From Planctomycetia bacterium (lineage in GTDB: Bacteria; Planctomycetota; UBA8108; UBA1146): a stretch of 64,000 bases of DNA. Position 1 is the stretch's first letter; every line of letters starts with the position of its first letter. The notes under the pieces are model-generated. The model had not been told where the DNA came from. It did not search any database and worked only from the letters and a program-made list of their open reading frames with translations. Of the stretch, positions 51,218 through 60,600 are shown one piece after another. Position numbers and translations under genes: made by a program. The DNA lies in NCBI GenBank assembly GCA_012269595.1, contig JAAXJX010000052.1:1-64000 (forward strand), in the 5' to 3' direction.

Positions 51218-53278
51218 TCAGCTTCGCAGTTCTGCCTGAAGCTTCTCACCCAATCTGCCAACCAGTTTTTCGACCGACTGATCGATCTCTTCGTGGGTCA
51301 GAGTCCGATCTGCCGCGCGGAAGGTCAGCGAAAAGGTCATGCTTTTCCGCCCCTGACCAACCTGTTTTCCCCGGTACATGTCGATAAACCTTCGAGACTC
51401 CAGATGTTCCAGAGACGCGGCATCGATTTCAGAAGAGAGATCTCGCCAAAGAACCTCATCCGATACAACAAAGTTCAAATCCCGAGTGATCACGGGGTGC
51501 CTCGAAAACTCGCTGAATCTGACATCCTCGATGGATTGATCCAACAGGTATCCGAGATCCAACTCCCCGTACCAGGTTTCCCCGCCAAGATCGTCAACAT
51601 CGACCCTGCCGACAAGACCGATCTGTTCCCCTGAGAAGCTGAGGGCAGCAGTGGATCCCGGAACGAATCCGGCTCCATCGCCCACCGGGCTCCACGACGG
51701 TGTCAGCGGGCCGGACTCGGCAACTCTCAGAAGGTCGAGAATGCCATCGGCAACGCCGCGGACCTCTCGATAACTCTGGAGATTCTTCTCTTCCTGGGCC
51801 CGAGAGAGGACCCAGGCGACGTGGTTCTTCTCCACTGGCCTGTCTACCCCGTCCCTGCGATGAAACACGTTGGCGACCTCAAAGAGACGCACTTCGTCCA
51901 CTCCATGGGTCCGGTTGCCACGGACGCTGGTGAGCAATCCGGGAATCAGGCTTTTCCTGAGGGATCCTTCATTGGCACGGATCGGATTTCGAACGACCCA
52001 GTGCTCTCCGAGATTCCACCAGTTCTCGATGGACTGAAAGTCCCCTTCGGCCACACCAAATGAGATGGTCATCGCTTCATGATAACTGGCACCGACAAGG
52101 TACTCGTGGACCCGTTCGATCTTGTCTGCCCGGGCATTCTCCGGAACGGCGCGCACTTCCATTCGTCGATCATCCATCTGATCGAGTCCGCGGATTCGGC
52201 CGATTTCCTCAATCAGGTCCGCTTCACGAGAACAATCCACTCTCCATGTTGGCGGAGTCCAGGGGCCCGAATCGTCGGTCCCCTGAGTGGTGAATCCAAG
52301 AGCAGACAGGATGGAAGAGATCTCCCCTTCAGGAATGACATCACCGAGAAGGCTCGAAGCTCGCTGCGGACGAATTGCAATCGCTTCTGCATGATCGAGG
52401 AGTCCGTCGCGGACGACCTCAAGGCAACCAGAGAGGATTGAACAATCCGACTCCCGGGCCAGCAGATGCATGAAACGCCGAGAAGCGATTTCACACGCTT
52501 CCACATCCAACCTGCGCTCAAAGCGATAGGAGGAATCAGAAGCAAGAATCAGGCGACGGGAAGATGAGCGGACCGGTACGGGCTCGAACCAGGCAGATTC
52601 GAGAAGAATTCGCTGAGTCCCCTCGTGAACCTCTGTTCGGGTTCCGCCCATGATTCCCGCAAGGGCTGCGGTGCCAGACTGATCTGCAATCACCAGATCC
52701 TCGCTGTCCAACTCATGCTCTGAGCCATCGATGGCGGAGAATTTCTCCATTCTCTGGGCTCTGCGGACGATCACTTCACCACCTTCCAGGCGGTCAAGGT
52801 CGAAGGCGTGCAGAGGTTGGCCCAAATCCATCAGGACGTAGTTGGTCAGATCTACCACCAGATTGATCGGACGCAGTCCGATCGCTTCGAGTCGACGACG
52901 AATCCAATCCGGACTCTCCGAGATTTTCAATCCCTCTGCTACACGAGCGGTGTACCGCCCACAACGCTCTTCGTCATCGACAACAATGCTGGCGACCTCA
53001 TCGAGAGCGAGCCCGGAAGCGGTGGCTTCTACAGTATCAAAATCCAGATCCAGGGGCTTGAGAGGAACTTTCAATAGGCAGGAGAGCTCTCTGGCGACTC
53101 CCCGGTGTCCCAGATGATCCGGGCGATTGGAGGTGACCTCCAACTCAAGAACATGGTCATCGCCATGCTCCTCAATGCCCTCACAGTTGAGGCCACACAT
53201 CGTCAGCAGGTGGGACAGTTCCTCAATCTTGAGATTGAAATCCACGTGATCGCGGAGCCAGTCGACAGATACCTTCAT
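51218..53278 (-). CDS. pheT: Phenylalanine--tRNA ligase beta subunit, short form without the N-terminal tRNA-binding domain
   Basis: Editing and tRNA-binding subunit of the PheRS heterotetramer. 686 aa, against about 790 in E. coli. The N-terminal MKVSVDWLRDHVDF is followed directly by ELEVTSNRPDHLGHRGVARE, so the EMAP-like tRNA-binding domain between the first strands is absent. The B3/B4 editing region (RYTARVAEGLKI, RRRLEAIGLRPINLVVDLTN, PLHAFDLDRL), the B5 region, the core, and the C-terminal anticodon-binding domain (FSEFSRHPVITRDLNFVV) are complete. Short PheT of this type exists in some lineages. It is last in the infC-rpmI-rplT-pheS-pheT block. Confidence 0.94.
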   Translation of the reverse strand: MKVSVDWLRDHVDFNLKIEELSHLLTMCGLNCEGIEEHGDDHVLELEVTSNRPDHLGHRGVARELSCLLKVPLKPLDLDFDTVEATASGLALDEVASIVVDDEERCGRYTARVAEGLKISESPDWIRRRLEAIGLRPINLVVDLTNYVLMDLGQPLHAFDLDRLEGGEVIVRRAQRMEKFSAIDGSEHELDSEDLVIADQSGTAALAGIMGGTRTEVHEGTQRILLESAWFEPVPVRSSSRRLILASDSSYRFERRLDVEACEIASRRFMHLLARESDCSILSGCLEVVRDGLLDHAEAIAIRPQRASSLLGDVIPEGEISSILSALGFTTQGTDDSGPWTPPTWRVDCSREADLIEEIGRIRGLDQMDDRRMEVRAVPENARADKIERVHEYLVGASYHEAMTISFGVAEGDFQSIENWWNLGEHWVVRNPIRANEGSLRKSLIPGLLTSVRGNRTHGVDEVRLFEVANVFHRRDGVDRPVEKNHVAWVLSRAQEEKNLQSYREVRGVADGILDLLRVAESGPLTPSWSPVGDGAGFVPGSTAALSFSGEQIGLVGRVDVDDLGGETWYGELDLGYLLDQSIEDVRFSEFSRHPVITRDLNFVVSDEVLWRDLSSEIDAASLEHLESRRFIDMYRGKQVGQGRKSMTFSLTFRAADRTLTHEEIDQSVEKLVGRLGEKLQAELRS

Positions 53279-53313
53279 CTCAGTCCCCTTGTGAACAATG
53301 GGCAGTCATCCCG

Positions 53314-54321
53314 TCAGGAGAACTGCCTGAGAAACCTGACGTCATTTTCAGTGAAGTAGCGAATATCCGGAATGTTGTAGGAAGCCATCGTTACCCGTTC
53401 GACTCCCAATCCGAATGCAAATCCGGTGTACTTCTCGGGATCAATATTGACCGCCTCCAGCACATTCGGATCCACCATCCCGCAACCGCCCATCTCCATC
53501 CATTTCCCCCTCCACCAGAGATCCACTTCAGCGCTGGGTTCTGTGAACGGGAAAAAAGAAGGACGCAGGCGCAACTTCATGTTTTCGTCCTGCAGGAGTT
53601 GCTGGAAAAAAGTCAGCAGGGTCGTTTTCAGGTGACCAAAGGTCATTCCCTCATCAACGACAAGACCTTCCAACTGGTGAAACATGTAATGGTGTGTGGC
53701 GTCCACCTCGTCCGGGCGAAAAACCTTGCCCGGAGAAATGATACGCAAGGGTGGCTGGGAATTTTCCATGACCCGAACCTGAACAGTCGAGGTCTGGCTT
53801 CTCATCAACAGGTCGTCTGTCAGAAAGAAGTTTTCCGATGGATCCCGTGCGATGTGATCCGCAGGAATATTCAAACCCGTAAAGTTGTGCCACTCATCTT
53901 CGACCTCAGGACCATCCGCCACTTCAAAGCCGAGACTGGCAAAGATGCGGCTCATTCTGGCCATGACCAGCCTGACCGGGTGACGACTGCCTCTTTCCGG
54001 CATCAGGCCGGGAAGAGTGAGATCTTCTGTTGCTGAAGAATTGGCAGCCCCCTGTTTTGCAGGAGAGCCCAGCCGGGACTTCGCTTCATCGAGAGCAGCC
54101 TGGACCTTTTCCTTAACCACATTGGCACGAGCCCCGAAGAGCGGACGCTCTTCGGGGGTCAGGCCTCCCAGATTGCGAAGTATCTGTTTGAGGGAGCCCT
54201 TTTTTCCCAGAACCTGAATCCGGACCTGGTCGAGGGCTTCCGCATCCCCGGCAGCCTCGACGGCAGCCAGGGCCTCTTTCTCAATGGCATCCAGATCCGA
54301 AAAGGATCCGTCTTGGCTCAT
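53314..54321 (-). CDS. pheS: Phenylalanine--tRNA ligase alpha subunit
   Basis: Catalytic subunit of PheRS, 335 aa. Class II motifs: RHPVRLVMARMSRIFASLGF, EDEWHNFTGLNIPADH, DEVDATHHYMFHQLEGLVVD, FFPFTEPSAEVDL, and the final GFAFGLGVERVTMASYNIPD with RYFTENDVRFLRQF. N-terminal coiled-coil segment is present (about residues 1-90). Its ATG overlaps the rplT stop by 4 nt, so L20 and PheS synthesis are coupled. The pheT start follows after a 35-nt gap. Confidence 0.97.
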   Translation of the reverse strand: MSQDGSFSDLDAIEKEALAAVEAAGDAEALDQVRIQVLGKKGSLKQILRNLGGLTPEERPLFGARANVVKEKVQAALDEAKSRLGSPAKQGAANSSATEDLTLPGLMPERGSRHPVRLVMARMSRIFASLGFEVADGPEVEDEWHNFTGLNIPADHIARDPSENFFLTDDLLMRSQTSTVQVRVMENSQPPLRIISPGKVFRPDEVDATHHYMFHQLEGLVVDEGMTFGHLKTTLLTFFQQLLQDENMKLRLRPSFFPFTEPSAEVDLWWRGKWMEMGGCGMVDPNVLEAVNIDPEKYTGFAFGLGVERVTMASYNIPDIRYFTENDVRFLRQFS

Positions 54322-54674
54322 GAAAGAGCGCCGCGGGCAATGCCCACCAAAGAGGAGAAGGCTTCAGGATTACGAATCGCCAACTCGGAAATCATCTTCC
54401 GGTCAAGATCGACATTGGCTTTCTTCAGACCGTGAATGAAACGGCTGTAGGAAAGATCAGTCCCCTGACAAGCTGCGGAAATCCGGGTGATCCACAAACG
54501 GCGATACATCCTTTTGCGATTTCTGCGGTCGCGGGTTGCGAAGACCTCAGAGCGGACGATCGACTGGCGGGCGGTTTTGTACTGGCGGCTTCCAGCTCCG
54601 AAGAATCCACGGGCTTTCTTGAGAATCCGCTTTTGCTTGCGGTGGCGGGCGACGCCATAGCGTACGCGTGGCAT
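54318..54674 (-). CDS. rplT: 50S ribosomal protein L20
   Basis: 118-aa L20, which binds 23S rRNA early in assembly and can repress its own operon in other bacteria. The sequence MPRVRYGVARHRKQKRILKK, GFFGAGSRQYKTARQSIVRS, RRLWITRISAACQGTDLSYS and FIHGLKKANVDLDRKMISEL follow the family along its whole length. The 99-nt spacer to rpmI holds GCCGG-rich short repeats but no clear terminator. Normal start ATG 54674 with a ribosome site GGAAAGGG. Confidence 0.97.
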   Translation of the reverse strand: MPRVRYGVARHRKQKRILKKARGFFGAGSRQYKTARQSIVRSEVFATRDRRNRKRMYRRLWITRISAACQGTDLSYSRFIHGLKKANVDLDRKMISELAIRNPEAFSSLVGIARGALS

Positions 54675-54773
54675 GTGTTTCCCTTTCCAAAGGACGACGA
54701 CGGGAGGGGCTTCTGTCCCACTTTCAATCCCCGCTATCGCCGGTTGTTACGCCGGGAAGGCGTGTAAATACTC

Positions 54774-54983
54774 CTAGCCGAGGCCGAGGAGTGCCTTGAT
54801 CACTTTTTCGTCACAGGACGGGCAAATTTCGGCGCGACGACCGCGACGAACCCGGGTAGCGGTCCAGGACCTGCGTGACATGCGGTGGCTTTTGCCTGCA
54901 CGGTGACGCTTGACCTTGCCGGTTCCGGTCAATTTGACACGTTTCTGCAGCCCCTTGTGAGGCTTGTGAGTTTTCCTGGGCAC
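54774..54983 (-). CDS. rpmI: 50S ribosomal protein L35 with a CxxC-containing C-terminal extension
   Basis: L35 of 69 aa, read from GTG 54983 (VPRKTHKPHKGLQKRVKLTG), preceded by AAGGGG 4 nt upstream; the longer frame from 55004 adds seven residues not typical of L35. The family pattern KTHKGxxKR...TGTGKxKRxxAGKSH is complete. After MSRRSWTATRVRRGRR the tail ends AEICPSCDEKVIKALLGLG. This CPSC pair is not usual in L35, and a single CxxC cannot by itself complete a zinc site. Gene order infC-rpmI-rplT is conserved in bacteria. Confidence 0.93.
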   Translation of the reverse strand: MPRKTHKPHKGLQKRVKLTGTGKVKRHRAGKSHRMSRRSWTATRVRRGRRAEICPSCDEKVIKALLGLG

Positions 54984-55002
54984 GAGTCCCCTTTTCCATG
55001 TC

Positions 55003-55041
55003 ATCCCTCAGCGGGATATACTGTCACCCCTTTGCAGGGGT
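55003..55041 (-). promoter_or_regulatory. Paired hairpins between infC and rpmI, possible L20 autocontrol leader
   Basis: On the minus strand, right after the infC stop, ACCCCT-GCAA-AGGGGT (6-bp stem, GNRA-type loop; plus-strand 55026-55041) is followed by ATCCC-GCTGA-GGGAT (5-bp stem; 55003-55017), 20 nt before the L35 start. In other bacteria L20 represses rpmI-rplT by binding RNA structures upstream of rpmI. Applying that here is inference; I cannot model the fold. Confidence 0.5.
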
Positions 55042-55042
55042 T

Positions 55043-55552
55043 TTACTTCTTTTTCGCCAGAACCATGGCCATACGGTTACGGGCTTCCTGCAACGGCTCC
55101 CGCTCCATCTTTGCCAGGTCTTCCATCTCCTCGAAGAAGCGCAGCAGAACTTCGCGACCGATTTCAGGGTGACGCTGTTCGCGTCCCCGGTAAACCATCG
55201 TCACGAGAACCTTGTGGCCCTCTTCGATAAACTTGCGCGCTCTTTTCAGCTTGACGTCGAAATCATGTTTCTCCGTCTTCGGGCGCAGCTTGACTTCTTT
55301 CACCTTGCGGACCTTTTGGGTCTGCTTCGCATTTTTGGACTGGTCGTACTTGAATTTGCCGTAGTCCATCAGTTTGCACAGGGGCGGATCGGTGTTCGGG
55401 TTCAATTCCACCAGATCAAGATCACGGTCTGTGGCAAGATCGAGTGCCTCGGATCTTCCCAGAACTCCCACTTGTTGACCCTCTTCATCGATCAGGCGAA
55501 CCTCTCCAGGTCCGGGTCGATCGATGACCCTGTATTTCGTTTGCTCGCTGAT
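55043..55552 (-). CDS. infC: Translation initiation factor IF-3, probable ATC start codon
   Basis: Binds the 30S subunit and checks start codons. From ATC 55552 the protein has 169 aa, the normal IF3 length. It begins ISEQTKYRVIDRPGPGEVRL and continues IDEEGQQVGVLGRSEAL, the expected N-terminal domain, then DYGKFKYDQSKNAKQTQKVR and the C-domain FDVKLKRARKFIEEGHKVLV. An AGGAG ribosome site lies 8 nt upstream of the ATC. The only standard start codon in frame (GTG 55471) would delete the conserved N-terminal strands, and an in-frame TGA stands a few codons further up. A rare ATT/ATC-type start is known in infC of E. coli and others and serves autoregulation. Confidence 0.92.
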   Translation of the reverse strand: MSEQTKYRVIDRPGPGEVRLIDEEGQQVGVLGRSEALDLATDRDLDLVELNPNTDPPLCKLMDYGKFKYDQSKNAKQTQKVRKVKEVKLRPKTEKHDFDVKLKRARKFIEEGHKVLVTMVYRGREQRHPEIGREVLLRFFEEMEDLAKMEREPLQEARNRMAMVLAKKK

Positions 55553-55809
55553 GTTTCTGACTCCTGTTCTTCAGGCCACGCACTTTCCGGACTCTCTTGG
55601 CCCGGATTTACGGCAAATCATGCCGTCCTTCCAAAAACCTGCCATTAGCAAGCCCCGATGAATACACTGTCGGGGCCCCTGCTGGCAAGTCAGATCTGCG
55701 AATTCTCGCACCAAACCACCGAAAAACAACGAATTCCGCAGGATCAACTCGCCGATTTCCCGGGGAGTCTCACCAGAGAGAACGGTTTCGGTCCCGTCTC
55801 TGATCCCAC
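55553..55809 (-). promoter_or_regulatory. aspS-infC intergenic region with hairpin
   Basis: 257 nt on the minus-strand path between aspS and infC. A 6-bp inverted repeat CCCCGA/TCGGGG (55653-55658, 55670-55675), extended by one G-C pair on the minus strand, forms a hairpin with an 11-nt loop. It could be an aspS 3' hairpin or part of the infC leader. No T-run follows on the minus strand and no clear promoter is seen. Confidence 0.45.
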
Positions 55810-57594
55810 TCAGGAATCGCCCTCATCCGGGCTTTCCGGCTGGATAACGGCCTGAAGGCCCACTTCGCCCAATTGCTCAGCTGTGACGGGATCCGGAGCA
55901 TTCGTCAATTGGCACGTTCCGCGCTGGGTTTTGGGGAATGCGATCACCTCCCGGATGGTATCGAGACCTGAGAGCAGCATCGCCAATCGGTCCATTCCCA
56001 GTGCGATTCCACCATGGGGCGGTGCACCGTATTTGAGGGCCTCCAGCAGGAAGCTGAACTTGGACTCCGCCTCCTCGGCAGAGATGCCGATGGCCTCAAA
56101 AACCCGCTCCTGAAGGTCTCTCTGATGAATCCGGATACTGCCTCCACCGACCTCGAAACCATTCAGAACCAGGTCGTAGGCCCTCGCCCTGACTTTCAGC
56201 GGTTCATCCGCCAACTGGTCCAGATCATCCGGGTGAGGACAGGTGAAGGGGTGGTGACACGGTGTCGGACGGCCACTTTCTTCATCCTCGTCAAAGAGGG
56301 GAAATTCCTCGACCCAACAGAACTTCAGATCATCGGCATCGAGGTGACCCAATTTCTGGGCCACTTCCTTGCGTAACTGCCCCAGGGAATTGACCACCAC
56401 ACGGGTTTGGCCATCGGCGACAAAGCAGGCGAGATCACCCGCTTCCATCTCCAGTCTTTGAATCAGTTCTGCACCCGCGTCACCCCCGAGGAATCTGGAG
56501 ACCGGTCCGGCGGGGCCGTCGTCCGTCATTTTGAACCAAGCGAGCCCTCCCGCCCCCTGCTGGGTCACGATGGGCTCCAGAGATTCGATTTCCTTGCGGC
56601 TCCACTGACCGCCTCCAGGAATACGCATTCCGCGAACACAGCCTCCTGCCTCGACCGCCCCGGAGAAGACCTTGAATTCCAGTCCCTCAGCCAGATCGGA
56701 AAACTCACGGATCACAAGATCACTGCGAAGATCGGGAGAATCGCTGCCATAGGAAAGCATCGCTTCGGAATAACTGAGCCTCGGGAAGGACCCTTCAATC
56801 TCGCGACCGAGCACCTCTTTGACCACATGCACCATCAAACCTTCGACCAGATTAATGATGTCCGACTCTTCGATGCACGCCATCTCAAGGTCCAACTGCG
56901 TGAACTCGGGTTGACGATCCGCACGCAGGTCTTCGTCACGGAAACAGCGAACGACCTGCATATAGCGGTCAAACCCGGAGATCATGAAGATCTGTTTGAA
57001 AATTTGTGGTGACTGGGGAAGTGCATAGAACTCGCCAGGATTGAGACGACTGGGAACCAGAAAGTCCCTCGCCCCCTCAGGTGTACTCTTGGTCAGCATG
57101 GGAGTTTCAAGATCGAGAAAGTCTTCACCATGAAGATACTGGCGCATGGCAAACTGCATGTCGCTGCGCAAACGGAACCTGCGCTGAACTTCCTCACGAC
57201 GCATGTCTATGAAACGATATCTGAAACGCAGCTCATCGTTGACCTGATCACCCGATTCCGGACTGAAGGGCAAAGGAGGGCACTCACCAATGATCTCTGC
57301 GCTGGAAGCCATCACCTCGACGTCGCCGGTTTCCAGTTTGGGATTGCGCATCCCTTCAGGGCGCGCCTGAACCGAGCCGCTGACCTTCAGAACCTGATCA
57401 AAGCGCAGGGTCGACAACGATTCCTCGTTGATCGACTCTGGAGAAATCTGAACCTGGATACGTCCGTAGCGGTCACGAAGATCGACAAACTTCAGTCCCC
57501 CGTGGTCCCGAACCGCATCGATCCAGCCCACCAGAGTCACATCATGTCCGACATTTTCTTGACGCAATTGCCCGCAAGTATGAGTTCTCAGCAC
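55810..57594 (-). CDS. aspS: Aspartate--tRNA ligase, bacterial type
   Basis: Class II synthetase that charges tRNA-Asp (or Asp and Asn if non-discriminating). From GTG 57594 it has 594 aa and starts VLRTHTCGQLRQENVGHDVT, as bacterial AspRS does; AAGGGA lies 8 nt upstream. GTG 57630 is open but has no well-spaced ribosome site. The OB-fold anticodon domain (to about 110), motif 2 (FRDEDLRADRQPEFTQLDLE), GAD insert in the middle, and C-terminal motif 3 (GIALGMDRLAMLLSG) are present. Discriminating status cannot be read reliably. It follows the kinase gene on the same strand and precedes infC. Confidence 0.96.
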   Translation of the reverse strand: MLRTHTCGQLRQENVGHDVTLVGWIDAVRDHGGLKFVDLRDRYGRIQVQISPESINEESLSTLRFDQVLKVSGSVQARPEGMRNPKLETGDVEVMASSAEIIGECPPLPFSPESGDQVNDELRFRYRFIDMRREEVQRRFRLRSDMQFAMRQYLHGEDFLDLETPMLTKSTPEGARDFLVPSRLNPGEFYALPQSPQIFKQIFMISGFDRYMQVVRCFRDEDLRADRQPEFTQLDLEMACIEESDIINLVEGLMVHVVKEVLGREIEGSFPRLSYSEAMLSYGSDSPDLRSDLVIREFSDLAEGLEFKVFSGAVEAGGCVRGMRIPGGGQWSRKEIESLEPIVTQQGAGGLAWFKMTDDGPAGPVSRFLGGDAGAELIQRLEMEAGDLACFVADGQTRVVVNSLGQLRKEVAQKLGHLDADDLKFCWVEEFPLFDEDEESGRPTPCHHPFTCPHPDDLDQLADEPLKVRARAYDLVLNGFEVGGGSIRIHQRDLQERVFEAIGISAEEAESKFSFLLEALKYGAPPHGGIALGMDRLAMLLSGLDTIREVIAFPKTQRGTCQLTNAPDPVTAEQLGEVGLQAVIQPESPDEGDS

Positions 57595-57655
57595 GGGTTC
57601 TTTCCCTTCAGGGGGCCTCAGCCCCGACACTCTCCCCAGATTCTACGCCAGCAGA

Positions 57656-60600
57656 TTATTTCGACCACCCATCCGCCAACTTAATCGACCGGATCCCCTG
57701 ACCGTCATGGACTCCAAGCCACTCGGACATTGTCGATCTCGAGGTCCCTTCGGGAGCTTGCTGGCACCACCGGTCCAATTCCCTTTGAGCAGCCGCCTCG
57801 AGAGCCCTTGCAGAAACTGAATCTCCCATTTGGCAACGCAACCTCGACCAATAGCTGAGGACCATTGCCCGCCCTTCTCGGGAAGGCAATCGAACCGCTT
57901 TTTTCCAGCACTGGCGAATCAATGCTTCTGGATCAGGGTGAGGAGAACTGAGGGTTCTTGCCAACTGTATCCGCAATGACAGAGGCTGAATGCGCAGACG
58001 CAGTGCCTCGAGAGCAATCCGCTCCAGTCCGTTTTCCCAATCTTCACACTCTTCTGTTCCCCGGCTGAACTGACGAAGCAAATCCTCGAAAGCGGTTTTC
58101 GCCCGGAGAGATCCTCCCGGCTCTGGATCAAGCCCCGGCTCGCTTCCACGAGTCCCTCGCAACTTGCGTTCTTCCATACGTGCCAATGAAGTCCGCCCCA
58201 GTATCTTGAGGATCGAAACCCGTTCCCTGCGCAAAGAGATCAGATCGCTGTCGACGCCACGAAGTCTCAGTTGTGTCAACGCATGATCGACAACAAAGAG
58301 ACTGCCAGAAAGGTCGCCCTGTGATCGCAGGCACCGACTTTTGAGGATCGAGTGCCGTGCGTGAACGTCGATTCTTTCCGGCTCATGCGGGGCCCACTCC
58401 GGGCTGGCAGCATCGAGGATTCGCAAGGCTGTGTTCGACCGCCCTGCAACCCACTCCGACGCTGCCACCAGAAGATTGCCTTCCCATGCAACGATTCCAG
58501 CGGGCCCCTCCAGCGACATCGCCTCCTCCAGTAATCGGGAAGCAGATCGGATAAATCCTGCTCCGGCTTCTTCCCGTGCCTTGACCAGCAAGGCCCTGGG
58601 TAATTGTGCCGGGCATTCCTTGCGAGCCCTGTCGATGACTCCATGAACTTCTTCATTCACGAACCCGGTTTCACCCATGCGCTGAAGAGCCTCGACCGAA
58701 TCCACTTCCGCTGCGGTAGCGGCTTCATGGCGATGCTCTCGCCGAGCAAGGTAGGAATGGAGTCGACTCCACAACCTCAGCGAAGGCAGATCATTCTGGG
58801 CGCGGGCCAACAACCCCATCGCCTCCGCTATGATTCTTCCATCCCTGTTTTCTCTCAAGGCGATGCGTGCATGATCGCGGGCGCGCAACCGGCTGCCCTG
58901 AAGAAGATAACGACGACACTGCTCAAGAATCAGGGAAGTTCGAAGGTTGCCTTTGCAACGAGGAATCCATTCAGCAAGAGGATCCCTCTTCGGCAACTTG
59001 CCCAAACCCTGCCGAACGATGGCTCTCTGAATCCGCGAGTACTCCAGAGCCACAAGCGTGGCCTCCTTGACCACTCGGGGACAGGAAAAGTCGATGGCCT
59101 GTTTTGAAACCTCTTCAATGCAGGAAAGCGCTTTGCGGGTCTCCCCGTCTCTTCTTTGCACTGAAGCTCGCCACCGGGTCAATCTCAGAGCTTCACTCGA
59201 TCCAGGACTTGCGCCAGCCATCGCTTGACGCCAGGCGTGATCACGCAAGGCTCCGTGGCCACATCGATCTTCCATCTGACCCAATAATTCAAGCCAGGGT
59301 CGCTGCCTCTTCTCCGGAAGCATGTGGATCAATGAAGACAGGACAGGAATCCAGCGTGCTGCCTCATCGAAGGGAACCGGCGTTTCTGCGTCCTCCACCA
59401 AAGGCTTCAACGACTTCGTTGCTCCATCGACGTCTCCAGAACTCAATTGGTGATGGGCCTTCTCCAGCAAGCTCCGTTGTTCAAATGCCAGAACTCTTTT
59501 GTGGATCGACTGTCGGTCAGCAGAAGAAAGGGAAGCAAGGACCGCTTCCCGTTGAAAGACTCTGCGAAACTCGATACTGCGACCGACACTTAACCAGCTT
59601 TTGGAAGACAGCTCAGAAACCCTTGCGGGGAAATCTCCTCCGGCAAGTTGAACCAACCCGGACAACTCAGACACCGACGCAGGCCTGCCCAAAACTGCAA
59701 GTGACTCCAGGATTCGACGACAAGATGCAGAAAGGGCCGAAAGCTGCTCCTGTGACCGAACCTTCCAACGCTCCTCAGGAGGCTGAATTGACGGCTGCCA
59801 ATTCCAGCGGAGCCCATCATGGGTCAATTCTCCTGCTTGAATACGCCCCTTGAGAATACGTCTCCACATACCCGGTTCATTCTGCCCCCAACTTTGCAGG
59901 CGGCTTCTGACACGGGTGGGGACCGAACATCCGGGCAATGCCATTTCAAGAAAAGGTTCGAGTAACACTTCCGAGTTCTCACAAGTGGAGACCTCAGTGC
60001 TGCCCAACGCGGCGAGGGCTTCTCCGATGAACCCTGACGGAGCTTCACGACTGCTGACCCACCAATGAAGCCTCGCCTCTTTCCACTGGTGAACCTTGAG
60101 CAATCTCTGCCATTGTTGGTTTCCTGAATCCGGATTCTCAACCAGAACGATGATCCTGGAAGCCGTGGGGTCAATCCCCTGAGACAAACCAGAAAACGGA
60201 TCATCACTGTGTGAATCCAGGGAAAGGACAGACCACCCCTTTGACTGCAGAAGCGCCTTGGACTGATCAACGATCCAGCGCCGATCAGACTCATGAGAGT
60301 GCAAGTGAAGCAAAACTTCTTCCGGGGAAGACCGCTTCAGCCAATGTTCAATCTTTACAGTCAAATCAGCCGTGACAGAATTGCCGGTCCCTGCGTATTC
60401 TACTTGAGCAAGAAGCGAGTCCTTCGATTCGGCATCAGATCCATCTCCCTGTCGAAGAATCGTCGACAATTCGAAGAGGATTTCGCCTGCATGGGCGTGA
60501 CGATCATCGGGCTTCTTCGCCAACATTTTCATGATCACTTTTTCGACATCCGGAGGAAGTCCGGGTCGAAGACTCGCCAGTGTTGGTACCTCGTCATGCA

